DNA of 64,000 nucleotides, taken from Bacteroidales bacterium. GTDB taxonomy: Bacteria > Bacteroidota > Bacteroidia > Bacteroidales > UBA3824. The notes under the pieces are model-generated. The model had not been told where the DNA came from, ran no database searches, and saw only the letters and a list, made by a program, of their open reading frames with translations. The stretch lies in the NCBI GenBank assembly GCA_016286055.1, contig JAEERW010000013.1, forward strand, positions 24,926-88,925, written 5' to 3'. Each line of letters begins with the position of its first letter. Position 1 is the first letter of the stretch. This document shows positions 40,183 through 49,381 of the stretch, in pieces. Made by a program: the position numbers and the translations under genes.

Positions 40183-40872
40183 CTAATCATTCACAAAATT
40201 TTTCAAATCGCTTGACCTTCCGAACACTACAATAATATCACCCACTTCGAGAATGGTGTCGGGCGTAACGTAGTCGAGCACTTCCTGCTTCTCTTTTATC
40301 TTGCCGAGAAGGGTTTTGTGCTGCACTTTCTTGATAACAGTAAGCACGTTGAGATGATATTTCTGACGAATATCGGTTTCAATCACCTTTTTACCAAAAT
40401 AACGTTCGGGGAGTTTCACCTCCACCACCTTGTGCTTGTCGAAAAGGCTGTAAACGTCCATTGCGCCAGTGAGGCTCAACACCTCGGTAAGGCGCGATGC
40501 GGTTTCCTCCTCGGGATGCACAAACTCGGTGATGCCAATGGCTTCGAGCACACGTTGGTGAGTTTCGGAAATCACACGGCTCATTATACGCTTCACATTC
40601 AACTGCTTAAAAGTAGCATTTACCAAAATAGACGCACCAATATCCTCGCCAATAGCCACAATCACGCAGTCGGAATCTTTGTAAGGCAAAGCCGATTTTA
40701 TAGCGTTGAAATCGGTACAGTCGAGCATGGCCGCCGACGTGATTTTTTCTTGAATAGCGTCAACACGGCTCAGAATCGAATCTGCGCCAAAAACCTCATT
40801 GCCGGCATTGGTAAGTTTGATTGCCAGCGACGAGCCAAAATTGCCAAGTCCTACGATAATATATTTTTTCAT
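40183..40872 (-). CDS. trkA: Potassium uptake regulatory subunit TrkA/KtrA
   Basis: 229 residues: one RCK module. An N-terminal Rossmann fold with GLGNFGSSLA (G-x-G-x-x-G) and D at the end of beta2, then an RCK-C domain (VVEVKLPERYFGKKVIETDI ... ILEVGDIIVVFG). It binds nucleotide and gates the TrkH/KtrB channel. It starts 10 bp after the trkH stop; the pair is an operon. Confidence 0.92.
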   Translation of the reverse strand: MKKYIIVGLGNFGSSLAIKLTNAGNEVFGADSILSRVDAIQEKITSAAMLDCTDFNAIKSALPYKDSDCVIVAIGEDIGASILVNATFKQLNVKRIMSRVISETHQRVLEAIGITEFVHPEEETASRLTEVLSLTGAMDVYSLFDKHKVVEVKLPERYFGKKVIETDIRQKYHLNVLTVIKKVQHKTLLGKIKEKQEVLDYVTPDTILEVGDIIVVFGRSSDLKNFVND

Positions 40873-40882
40873 AACCTATATT

Positions 40883-42832
40883 TTAGCCTATATAAACTTT
40901 TTCTTTTGGATACATATATTTTTGCGATTTAGCCTTGGTGAAGAACGCCGCTGCAATAGTGAGAGCCCCCACCCTGCCAAGATACATTAAGAACGAAAGC
41001 AAATATTTGCTTGGTGCGCTAAGTTCGGGCGTGATGCCCATGCTAAGTCCGCAGGTACAATACGCCGAAGTACTCTCAAAAGCAAGGTTGAGCAGTGTGG
41101 CGTCGGGATTGTTTTCCTCAAAAATCACAAGCAAAAACGTACCAACGCCCAATGCGGCGAGCGAAATCATTATCACTGCAAATGCGTGACGCACAGTACT
41201 GTTGGCAATTTTGCGACAGAAAATCTCAAGTCGGTCTTTACCACGGAGAATACTGAAAATATCAAGCAAAGCCACGCCGAATGTGGTGGTTTTGACACCG
41301 CCACCAGTTGAAACCGGCGAGGCTCCCACCCACATCAAAAACATCATTATCAGCAATGTAGGAATACGGAAAAGCGAAAGGTCGCTATCGTTGAAACCCG
41401 CCGAACGAGGCATCACCGAATAGTAAAACGAGTCAACAAGTTTATACCAGAAACCTTCGTGAGCGGTAAGCGAATTGTAGTATTCAAGCACGAAAAACGA
41501 TGCCGTGCCAAACACTAAAAGCACAATCGACACTATGGTAGCAAGTTTGGTGTTTACATTTACCACGCGAGGCAGGTGCACAAAGGCAACTCCCTTCCAA
41601 CCTAAATGAAATCTGAATTTGCGAGGGTATGCCGGCAGCGAAAGTTTTGCAAAAGGGAATATCTTATTGATAGTGCGCCGGATAGCAGTAGACGGAAGTT
41701 GAAACATAAAGTCGATGTTGCCGAAAATCCAATTCTTAAGATTTACCAAAAACTTTGATCCAGAGTCTTGCAAATTCATAAGTATTGGAAAACCTACGCC
41801 TCCAAGTATAGCCAACAATGCAATAATAATTTTAAGCGAATAATTGTGCGCCACAAGGTCGGAGGTCATACTACCAGGAATAGTTGTAAAGCCTGCATTA
41901 CAAAATGCAGAAATGGCGTTATAAACTGCAAACGATACCTTGTCGTACATAGCGGGGAAACCGTCATCGTATCTTATTGAAAAAAAGATACATAAAGCAC
42001 CGATAGCCTCAATTGTAAACGTATAGGCAACAATTTTGAGAATAGTGGCGAAGGCATTGCCAAGACGCTCAGTACCAGTCATATTGCCAAGCATAGCACC
42101 AGCCTTAAACGAACTTGTATCCCTAAAGAAATATACAATAAAGCAAGTGAAAGTCATAACTCCCAAACCGCCTATCTGCAAGAGTGCCAATAATATACCT
42201 TGCCCCAAGGAAGTAAAGCCCACGGCAGAGTCGATGCACTGCAAACCTGTGATACTTGTGGCGCTAGTTGCCATAAAGAGCGCATCAACAAATTTGATAC
42301 GTGTAACAGTGGCGTTGGGAATCATCAACAATCCCGCGCCAATAAATATCAATATAATGAAACTCAGGGCAAAAAGTATCTCTGGCGTAACGTTAAACAC
42401 CAAAACCTTGAATGTAGACTTGCTGACCTCAATAAAGAAAATACTGATAATCAGCACATACACGAGGTTTGGACTTGTAATAAGCCGGTAAAACCACCCG
42501 TGATAATCCACAGCGTCGAACAGGAATTTTACATTGAAAAAATAGAAAATCAAAAACGCAAAAAGTAGGATGCGTATAATAATAAGGTATATCTTGCTCT
42601 TTTTTTCAAACATCGACGGAATGCGTGTAGAAAAACTGAAAAAGTATACCAAAAGATATATGTAGTAATAATCGTGCAAAAGGCTTGTGTCGGTGGTTTC
42701 ATCAAGAAAACCAAACTCGTAAACCGTAGTAAAAAATGTAATAATGGTAGAATAAAAGAGAAACTGCCCAACTATCTTGTTGAGTTTCGACTTTTGATAT
42801 TTCGATAGTCCCTGTTTTAAAAAACCAAGCAT
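40883..42832 (-). CDS. trkH: Potassium uptake channel subunit TrkH/KtrB
   Basis: 649 residues with at least ten membrane helices. The four pore-loop repeats are visible: MATSATSITGLQCIDSAVGFT, NAISAFCNAGFTTIPG, SVMPRSAGFNDSD and ESTSAYCTCGLSMG. About 110 N-terminal residues with extra helices precede the first repeat, longer than in typical KtrB. It imports potassium with TrkA. Confidence 0.92.
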   Translation of the reverse strand: MLGFLKQGLSKYQKSKLNKIVGQFLFYSTIITFFTTVYEFGFLDETTDTSLLHDYYYIYLLVYFFSFSTRIPSMFEKKSKIYLIIIRILLFAFLIFYFFNVKFLFDAVDYHGWFYRLITSPNLVYVLIISIFFIEVSKSTFKVLVFNVTPEILFALSFIILIFIGAGLLMIPNATVTRIKFVDALFMATSATSITGLQCIDSAVGFTSLGQGILLALLQIGGLGVMTFTCFIVYFFRDTSSFKAGAMLGNMTGTERLGNAFATILKIVAYTFTIEAIGALCIFFSIRYDDGFPAMYDKVSFAVYNAISAFCNAGFTTIPGSMTSDLVAHNYSLKIIIALLAILGGVGFPILMNLQDSGSKFLVNLKNWIFGNIDFMFQLPSTAIRRTINKIFPFAKLSLPAYPRKFRFHLGWKGVAFVHLPRVVNVNTKLATIVSIVLLVFGTASFFVLEYYNSLTAHEGFWYKLVDSFYYSVMPRSAGFNDSDLSLFRIPTLLIMMFLMWVGASPVSTGGGVKTTTFGVALLDIFSILRGKDRLEIFCRKIANSTVRHAFAVIMISLAALGVGTFLLVIFEENNPDATLLNLAFESTSAYCTCGLSMGITPELSAPSKYLLSFLMYLGRVGALTIAAAFFTKAKSQKYMYPKEKVYIG

Positions 42833-42856
42833 TTCAAGCAGTTAATAGTTAAGATG

Positions 42857-44311
42857 TTAACGCAGAGATTTGTTATCGTCGCGATATTGACGGCGAGTCT
42901 GCTCTATTTTCCAATCGCGGACAAGGTTGGCAAACTTAGGCTCAAAATATTCGGTAGGTGCAGGAGCCGGATTCATCACCAGTTTGCCGTCGGGACTTGT
43001 CATATAATATGTAGGATAAGCCCTTATATTGTAGTCTTTCAACAATTTGGTGTTGTGATTATACCAAACCACAGGCCATATGCAATCGGGATTTTTTGCC
43101 AAAAACTGCTCCATTTCGCTATAATCCTGAGCAACAAATATTGTCACCATCTGCAATACATCTGGCTTAAATTCAGAGCGAATCTTTTTGAGTAGCTCAA
43201 ATTCCGACTGAGCGGTATAACTCATTGGATTAAAGAAAGATATATACACAAATTTATTTTGTGCACTGAGGGTAAAGTCATTTCCCTTAGAATCTTTCAA
43301 ACTAAAATCAGGAGCGGCATAGCCCAACAAAAGTTTTTTAAACTTTTCAGACAATCTTTGAGCAATTGGGCGCAAATCAACGTTTTTCGACATCACTGCA
43401 AACGAATCTGCCACAGCCACGAGATTTTCTTTCGGGAAAGTGTCGGCATAATAGCTGTCGTTCAAACCTTTAAGAATCACATAGTCAACAAGACGGTCGT
43501 TTGCCGAAAAAACAGGGTCGGTAAGTAGCATACGTTTCAAAGAATTGTAACTCTTATCGTAAATGCCTGTATATAAACCTTGTACACTCACTACAGAAGT
43601 TTTTCCACCCGAAAGAGGATTCACAAACAACTCGTCGAAAAGTTCGTTGTAAGCGGGATTATGAACAAGCACCTCGCGCGAAGTAAAGAGTTTTTGCAAA
43701 ATATCGTTTTTGTTGCGACGGTAGGCAGTATGGTCAAACAATGCAAATTTGTATTCGCGGTAGTCGGTAAAAAACTTGTCGCTGGCAGGAACAGCTGCAG
43801 AAATCTTGGCCTCCACACTATCTACGTATGCCTTGGAGACACCTTGAAACGAATAATAAACCTTGTTGAGAGCGAGATTGTACTCACGGTCAAACATCGG
43901 AATAGCATTGTTCAGGTTGTCGAGCGAAGCACTGGAGCTAAACACATAAAATTTTTCGGGTTTGAAATATGGATTCAGACGGTCTTCAATGGCAAGTTGT
44001 TGTTTTTTTGGTAATCCAATAGTAATATTGGCCTTAGGTTGCACAATCACCACACCTTTAAATACAGTAAGGTCGATATACGCCATAAACGTGTGGTCAA
44101 CGCCTTGAATTTTAAAAACAAAATCGCCATCGGCACTCACAGGTGCGGTAGCGACAAGTATCTCGGTATTTGATATATAGTCAGTTACGGCGTACATACA
44201 TAAAGTGTCGCCAGCGTAGCTTTTGGCATTTCCCGAAATCACAGCGGTCTGTGCTATGGCAAAACTGCACATAATAATGGCACAGACAGTAGCAAATATT
44301 TTTTTTACCAT
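42857..44311 (-). CDS. Thioredoxin-fold (TlpA-like) protein lacking the CxxC motif
   Basis: 484 residues. Signal MVKKIFATVCAIIMCSFAIAQ, then a DUF4369-like N-terminal region (SGNAKSYAGDTLCMYAV), a helical middle and a C-terminal thioredoxin fold (APDFSLKDSKGNDFTL ... KFVYISFFNP ... YNIRAYPTYYMTSPDG). Where TlpA/ResA proteins have W-C-x-x-C this one has FFNPMSYTAQSEF, so it cannot do thiol-disulfide exchange. The cis-Pro (AYPTYYM) is kept. TTG 44317 is an alternative start. It is upstream of trkH with a 24-bp gap. Confidence 0.8.
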   Translation of the reverse strand: MVKKIFATVCAIIMCSFAIAQTAVISGNAKSYAGDTLCMYAVTDYISNTEILVATAPVSADGDFVFKIQGVDHTFMAYIDLTVFKGVVIVQPKANITIGLPKKQQLAIEDRLNPYFKPEKFYVFSSSASLDNLNNAIPMFDREYNLALNKVYYSFQGVSKAYVDSVEAKISAAVPASDKFFTDYREYKFALFDHTAYRRNKNDILQKLFTSREVLVHNPAYNELFDELFVNPLSGGKTSVVSVQGLYTGIYDKSYNSLKRMLLTDPVFSANDRLVDYVILKGLNDSYYADTFPKENLVAVADSFAVMSKNVDLRPIAQRLSEKFKKLLLGYAAPDFSLKDSKGNDFTLSAQNKFVYISFFNPMSYTAQSEFELLKKIRSEFKPDVLQMVTIFVAQDYSEMEQFLAKNPDCIWPVVWYNHNTKLLKDYNIRAYPTYYMTSPDGKLVMNPAPAPTEYFEPKFANLVRDWKIEQTRRQYRDDNKSLR

Positions 44312-44336
44312 TGCCAACTAATTGTTTAAAAGGATA

Positions 44337-44801
44337 TTAGCACCGTTTGCGAAGCACAGCTATCGAACTTTCAAACTCTACCGTATTGGTATAATCCAAC
44401 TTAGTAGCAAGTTTAATAGCGTCTTCGGCGTTAATAGCCACTGCTGCGGTCTTAAGCACAAACTTAGTAATACCCACCTGTATAGTATCGCCGTCTTTGA
44501 GTTTCATAGGCTTATCGCCGAGACGTTCAGAGTTACCATTAATATAGGTACCATTGAGGCTCGGATTGCCTTGAATTTCAGCGTTATCAGCTATAATATA
44601 CTCATACTCAGAGCGTTCGTTTTTCTTAACCACAAGAACTGCGTGGTTTCTGCTCACAAATAAATCGCCCTCGGGGTATACGTCGGGTAAATTTTGCGAA
44701 GTTTTGCGACCTATACGGTTTCGCCCCTCTTTTAGTGTAAAACTCTGTGGTTCTTTGCCTTCGGTATGCAATATCAACCACCCTGCTGCTTGATTTTCCA
44801 T
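44337..44801 (-). CDS. FHA-domain protein
   Basis: 154 residues. The forkhead-associated fold is recognisable: GRNRIGRKTS (G-R), LFVSRNHAVLVV (S-x-x-H) and SLNGTYINGN (N-G), the phosphothreonine-binding residues. Cytosolic, probably reads a Ser/Thr kinase output. In-frame GTG 44870 and ATG 44840 are further possible starts; 44801 begins just before the domain. Upstream of the thioredoxin-fold/trk genes. Confidence 0.85.
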   Translation of the reverse strand: MENQAAGWLILHTEGKEPQSFTLKEGRNRIGRKTSQNLPDVYPEGDLFVSRNHAVLVVKKNERSEYEYIIADNAEIQGNPSLNGTYINGNSERLGDKPMKLKDGDTIQVGITKFVLKTAAVAINAEDAIKLATKLDYTNTVEFESSIAVLRKRC

Positions 44802-44959
44802 TGCTGTAATGCGTTTTAAAATATTGGGCAAGTTACACATATTTTTTGAAAAAACAAATTTTTTAGCCACACGGTTTAAACAAACCGTTAATTTTTATTA
44901 AACAATGCGCCATTTGCAAAAATTGTTACTACTTTTACACATTATTTTAAATACGAAAA

Positions 44960-46183
44960 ATGAAACTTACATTACTTAGTTACGCCACTCTGAGCGATTT
45001 TTTCAACGACGTTTTTGGGTGCAACATAACACTGCCGATACAAACCTACGGCTTTTTTGTGGCGTTGGCTTTTGTTACTGCCGCGTTTATTATGAAATTA
45101 GAATACCAACGCAAGGAGCGTGAAGGGTTGATGTGCGCATTATACAAGGTAGAAAAAGTGGGCGAAAAAGCTACCCCGCTTGAACTTGCCACGTCTTTTT
45201 TCATCACCTTTATTATATGTTACAAATTGGTGGCTGTAATATTTAATTACCACGAATTTGCCAACAACGCACAAGAGTTTCTTTTGTCGTCGAGGGGTAG
45301 TTGGGCTGGTGGCATTATTTGCGGACTCATTGCCGCAGGCTACACATGGTACGACAAAAACAAACACAAACTAGATAAGCCCAAAACTGTGATTGTGAAA
45401 ACAATGCCACACCAATTAGCTGGAAACCTGCTTGTTGTAGCAGGCATTTTCGGCATTCTTGGCGCCAAAATATTCCACAACTTGGAAAACTTCGACAAAT
45501 TTCTCGCTGACCCTATCGGCGAACTTTTCTCGTTCAGCGGTCTCACTTTTTTCGGTGGTCTGATTGTGGGAGGTACTGCCGGGGCGCTCTACCTCAAAAA
45601 AAACAAGATTAGTTCGTTTCACACATTAGACTGTGCATCGCCTTGTATAGCAATGGGTTATGCATTAGGTCGACTTGGCTGTGAAATTTCTGGCGACGGC
45701 TGTTGGGGCGTTGTTAACAACAATCCGTGTCCGAGCTGGCTTCCCGAATGGGCTTGGAGTTACAATTTTCCGCACAACGTTATCAATCAGGGAGTTCCTA
45801 TCGAAGAATGTGGTGGACAACATTGCCATGTGCTTGCCGAAGGCGTTTATCCCACTTCGCTTTACGAAACTCTTATGATGCTAAGCATTTTTGGTATATT
45901 AATGATTATCAGAAAGAAAATAATCTTTCCTGGAATGTTGTTTGGCATATACCTTACGCTGCAAGGCATTGAAAGATTGCTGATAGAATCGATAAGGGTC
46001 AACAACAAATTCCATATTTTGGGCATGGAAATTACTCAGGCACAAATTATAGCAACCTGTCTGATTATAGCAGGGCTCACCATAACATTCCTCACTTGGA
46101 AATACCGCAACAAGATAAAAGAGATAACCAAGCCGGTGGAAGACATACCTAACATAAAAGCAGATATCATAGAAAAACAATAA
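44960..46183 (+). CDS. lgt: Prolipoprotein diacylglyceryl transferase
   Basis: 407 residues with seven or more membrane helices (YGFFVALAFVTAAFIMKLEY, LFGIYLTLQGIERLLIES). The Lgt signature is present as ALGRLGCEISGDGCWG and, near the end, ERLLIESIRVN (Arg and Glu of the active site). It transfers diacylglycerol from phosphatidylglycerol to the lipobox Cys of prolipoproteins in the inner membrane. Longer than E. coli Lgt by about 110 residues because of insertions, usual in Bacteroidota. First of a five-gene rightward run. Confidence 0.88.
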   Translation: MKLTLLSYATLSDFFNDVFGCNITLPIQTYGFFVALAFVTAAFIMKLEYQRKEREGLMCALYKVEKVGEKATPLELATSFFITFIICYKLVAVIFNYHEFANNAQEFLLSSRGSWAGGIICGLIAAGYTWYDKNKHKLDKPKTVIVKTMPHQLAGNLLVVAGIFGILGAKIFHNLENFDKFLADPIGELFSFSGLTFFGGLIVGGTAGALYLKKNKISSFHTLDCASPCIAMGYALGRLGCEISGDGCWGVVNNNPCPSWLPEWAWSYNFPHNVINQGVPIEECGGQHCHVLAEGVYPTSLYETLMMLSIFGILMIIRKKIIFPGMLFGIYLTLQGIERLLIESIRVNNKFHILGMEITQAQIIATCLIIAGLTITFLTWKYRNKIKEITKPVEDIPNIKADIIEKQ

Positions 46184-46192
46184 CCTAAAATA

Positions 46193-46987
46193 ATGGATTA
46201 TAAAAATTTATGCCGTGCCGTTGAAATGACGGCTAAAAAAGTGGGCGATTACATACGCCGAGAGCATAGTATGTTTGACATAGCCAAAGTTGAAACAAAA
46301 GGCAAAAACGACTTTGTGTCATATGTTGACAAAACTGCTGAAAAAGAGATAACCGAAACTCTCGCCGCTCTTGTGCCTGGCAGCGGATTTATTGCAGAAG
46401 AGGGCACCAGAAACGAACGCGGAGAGGTGTTCAACTGGATTATCGACCCCCTAGACGGCACTACTAACTTTATACACGGAATTTTCCCCGTGTGCATAAG
46501 CATAGCCCTCCAAGAAAACGGCAAAACAGTGTTGGGTGTTATCTATGAGGTGGGATTAGACGAATGTTTTTCGGCTTACGAAGGTGGCGGTGCAAGGCTC
46601 AACCAAAAGCCTATACACGTATCAAAGCGCACCGAACTCAAAGATTCGCTCATAGCTACAGGATTTCCATACTACGACTTCACACGCCAAGACAAGTTTA
46701 TGAACTCGATGGCCGACATGATGGTAAACACTCACGGAATGAGACGTTTAGGTTCGGCTGCAGCTGACCTTGCATATACAGCATGCGGACGTTTTGAAGC
46801 ATTCTATGAATATGGGCTACATCCTTGGGACGTGGCTGCTGGCGCCTTTATTGTAGAACAAGCAGGAGGCAAAGTCTGCGACTATAATGGCGGCAACGAC
46901 TATATATTTGGCGGCGAGATTATTGCATCGTGCGAGGGTATTTTCGACGAATTTTACAACAAGGTAAACTACTATATGAAAAAATAG
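46193..46987 (+). CDS. Inositol monophosphatase family protein
   Basis: 264 residues. Metal-binding motifs: E in FIAEEGT, D-x-L-D-G-T in WIIDPLDGTTNF and WDVAAGAFIVEQAGG. This Mg-dependent phosphatase family includes SuhB and 3'-phosphoadenosine phosphatases; the substrate is not certain. It starts 9 bp after lgt. Confidence 0.88.
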   Translation: MDYKNLCRAVEMTAKKVGDYIRREHSMFDIAKVETKGKNDFVSYVDKTAEKEITETLAALVPGSGFIAEEGTRNERGEVFNWIIDPLDGTTNFIHGIFPVCISIALQENGKTVLGVIYEVGLDECFSAYEGGGARLNQKPIHVSKRTELKDSLIATGFPYYDFTRQDKFMNSMADMMVNTHGMRRLGSAAADLAYTACGRFEAFYEYGLHPWDVAAGAFIVEQAGGKVCDYNGGNDYIFGGEIIASCEGIFDEFYNKVNYYMKK

Positions 46988-46989
46988 TA

Positions 46990-48009
46990 ATGAAAATTTC
47001 TGTGGTTATATTAAACTTTAACGGGGAAAACCTGCTTAATCAGTATCTCACATCGGTGATTACTCATACACAAAGCACTGACTGCGAGATTATTGTTGCC
47101 GACAACCACAGCACCGACAATTCGCTAAAAATACTTTCAGAAGATTTTCCAAACATAAGGGTTGTAAAACTCGACAAAAACTACGGCTTTGCTCAAGGAT
47201 ACAACTTAGCTTTGCAACAGATTGATAGCGATTATTACGTATTGTGCAACAACGATATAGAACTGCGTTCAGATGCGGTGACACCGTTGATAGAGTTGTT
47301 GGAATCAAACGCAAACGCAGCTGCGGCAATGCCAAAAATCAAGTCGCTACGCGATCCAAAAATGTTTGAATATGCTGGAGCAGCAGGCGGATTTATCGAC
47401 CGCTATGGCTATCCATTCTGCCGAGGACGCATACTCAACCATGTGGAACCCGACAACGGACAATACAACAGCGTAAAAAGCAACCAAATATTTTGGGCTA
47501 CAGGCGCATTCATAGCCGTTAAAGCCTCTGTTTTTAAGCAGTTAGGCGGATTCGACGAATCATTTTTTGCGCACATGGAAGAGATTGACCTCTGCTGGCG
47601 AATCAAAAACATGGGTATGGATATACTCTACTGCCCCGAAGCAGAAGTCTACCACCTCGGTGGTGCTACACTACAACAAGGCAGCCCTCAAAAACTATAT
47701 CTCAACTACCGCAACTGCCTGAAAATGATGTTCAAAAATCTTCCACCAAAACAACTTATACCAATACTTTGGATAAGGTTGATATTAGACGGCGCATCTG
47801 CTGCGGTATATCTTTGCAAATTACATATTAAATGCTTTCTTGCTGTATTAAAAGCGCACATGGCTTTTTACGCGTCAATTTCAAAACTGATAAGGCAACG
47901 CAAAAAACTAAAGAAAACGGCAAAAAAATATTACCACAACGAAATATTCAATGGCAGCATTGTCTACCACAGCATAATAAAAAAACAGAAAACATTTATT
48001 GAATTTTAA
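46990..48009 (+). CDS. Family 2 glycosyltransferase (rhamnosyltransferase-like)
   Basis: 339 residues. The GT-A core is clear: VVILNFNGENLL, IIVADNHSTDNSL, YVLCNNDIEL (DxD-like) and FFAHMEEIDLCWRIKNMG. C-terminal amphipathic and basic segments (KQLIPILWIRLILDGASAAVYL) suggest membrane association. It likely adds a sugar to a surface glycan. It starts 2 bp after the previous stop; ATG 46990 is favoured over the upstream in-frame ATG inside the phosphatase gene. Confidence 0.88.
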   Translation: MKISVVILNFNGENLLNQYLTSVITHTQSTDCEIIVADNHSTDNSLKILSEDFPNIRVVKLDKNYGFAQGYNLALQQIDSDYYVLCNNDIELRSDAVTPLIELLESNANAAAAMPKIKSLRDPKMFEYAGAAGGFIDRYGYPFCRGRILNHVEPDNGQYNSVKSNQIFWATGAFIAVKASVFKQLGGFDESFFAHMEEIDLCWRIKNMGMDILYCPEAEVYHLGGATLQQGSPQKLYLNYRNCLKMMFKNLPPKQLIPILWIRLILDGASAAVYLCKLHIKCFLAVLKAHMAFYASISKLIRQRKKLKKTAKKYYHNEIFNGSIVYHSIIKKQKTFIEF

Positions 48010-48022
48010 AACAGAGGAGATC

Positions 48023-48748
48023 GTGTCAAACAAAGTAGTAATAATTCCCACATATAAGGAAAAAGAAAACATCGAAAGCATCATAAGAGTAGTATTTTCA
48101 CTGCCCGAACCTTTCGACATACTCATCATCGACGACAATTCGCCAGACGGCACTGCCGATATTGTCAAAAATCTCATCAAAGTGTTTCCCGAACGCCTCA
48201 ATATTATAGAGCGCAGCGGCAAACTCGGGCTCGGCACGGCTTACATCACAGGCTTTAAATGGAGCATAGAACATGGCTACGACTATATTTTTGAGATGGA
48301 CGCCGATTTTTCGCACCCGCCCGAGGACCTTATTAACCTATACAACGCTTGTTACAACGACGGATATGATATGGCAATAGGCAGCCGCTACATATCTGGC
48401 GTAAACGTGGTAAACTGGCCTATGGGACGAATCATGATGTCGTACTACGGCTCTATGTATGTGCGCATAGTTACTAGGATGAAGATTATGGATACCACCG
48501 CTGGTTTCGTAAGCTACACCCGTAAAGTATTGGAAGCCATTGATTTGGATAAGATAAAAATGAAAGGATACGGATTCCAGATAGAGATGAAGTTTACAGC
48601 CTGGAAAAAGAAATTCAAAATCAAGGAGGTGCCGATTATCTTTACCGACCGCAAGCAAGGCACATCCAAGATGAGCGGAGGCATATTCGGCGAGGCCGTA
48701 TGGGGCGTACTCAAAATGAAGATTGCAAGTTGGTTTAAAAAGTACTAA
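48023..48748 (+). CDS. Polyprenol monophosphomannose synthase (GT2)
   Basis: 241 residues. DPM1-type motifs: VVIIPTYKEKENIESII, IIDDNSPDGTADIV, FEMDADFSHPPEDL (DAD) and FTDRKQGTSKMSGGI. It makes polyprenyl-phosphate-mannose from GDP-mannose for periplasmic mannosylation. GTG 48023 is preferred because family members start MSx-VVIIPTY and because a Shine-Dalgarno-like GAGGAGA (48014-48020), rare in this genome, sits just upstream. It begins 13 bp after the previous gene. Confidence 0.88.
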   Translation: MSNKVVIIPTYKEKENIESIIRVVFSLPEPFDILIIDDNSPDGTADIVKNLIKVFPERLNIIERSGKLGLGTAYITGFKWSIEHGYDYIFEMDADFSHPPEDLINLYNACYNDGYDMAIGSRYISGVNVVNWPMGRIMMSYYGSMYVRIVTRMKIMDTTAGFVSYTRKVLEAIDLDKIKMKGYGFQIEMKFTAWKKKFKIKEVPIIFTDRKQGTSKMSGGIFGEAVWGVLKMKIASWFKKY

Positions 48749-48764
48749 CCTCTACCCCACCATA

Positions 48765-49301
48765 ATGGATAAAAAAGCCCTACGAGCCGAAATTCGCCGT
48801 TGCAAAGCCAATTGCTCCACATTAGAGCTACAATGCCAATCTAATAAAATATGCGAATGGATACTCGACGACGGCGTGTTTTGGGCGTCACACTACATAT
48901 TATTATACAGCCCATTGCCCGACGAGGTGGATGTATCACCGCTAATTTCTGCCGCTTTTAACGCTGGTAAAACAGTTGTTCTACCAGTTGTTGATGGAGA
49001 TAATCTTATATTAAAGCATTTCAATGGTTTTAGCGAAATGAAAGTGGGCACATACAATATCTTAGAACCCACTGGACAATTATTATCCATATCTGATTAT
49101 CACAAAATAGACCTTGCCATCATCCCCGGCATGGCTTTCGACCATCACCGACAACGTCTTGGCAGAGGCAAAGGCTACTACGACCGTCTATTGCCGCTAC
49201 TTCACAACGCCTATAAAATGGGGGTTTGCTTTGATTTTCAATTTCTTGAAGTAATACCAAGCGAAGAACGGGATGTAATGATGGACGAAGTAATCAAATA
49301 A
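48765..49301 (+). CDS. 5-formyltetrahydrofolate cyclo-ligase
   Basis: 178 residues. The conserved end is clear: IIPGMAFDHHRQRLGRGKGYYDRLL with the ATP/folate loop GRGKGYYDR, and an N-terminal basic helix (KKALRAEIRRCK). It converts 5-formyl-THF to 5,10-methenyl-THF in the cytosol. Last gene of the run from lgt; a strong terminator follows. Confidence 0.9.
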   Translation: MDKKALRAEIRRCKANCSTLELQCQSNKICEWILDDGVFWASHYILLYSPLPDEVDVSPLISAAFNAGKTVVLPVVDGDNLILKHFNGFSEMKVGTYNILEPTGQLLSISDYHKIDLAIIPGMAFDHHRQRLGRGKGYYDRLLPLLHNAYKMGVCFDFQFLEVIPSEERDVMMDEVIK

Positions 49302-49302
49302 T

Positions 49303-49341
49303 AAAAAAAGTCCGCCGCACTTAGTGCGGCGGACAATTTTT
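49303..49341. terminator. Strong bidirectional terminator
   Basis: GTCCGCCGCAC and GTGCGGCGGAC form a perfect 11-bp GC stem with loop TTA (49310-49334), flanked by seven A and a T-rich tail. It separates the converging cyclo-ligase and SusD genes. Confidence 0.9.
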
Positions 49342-49381
49342 ATAAAGGGTAGATATTACCTAAGTAATATTCAGCAATCTA

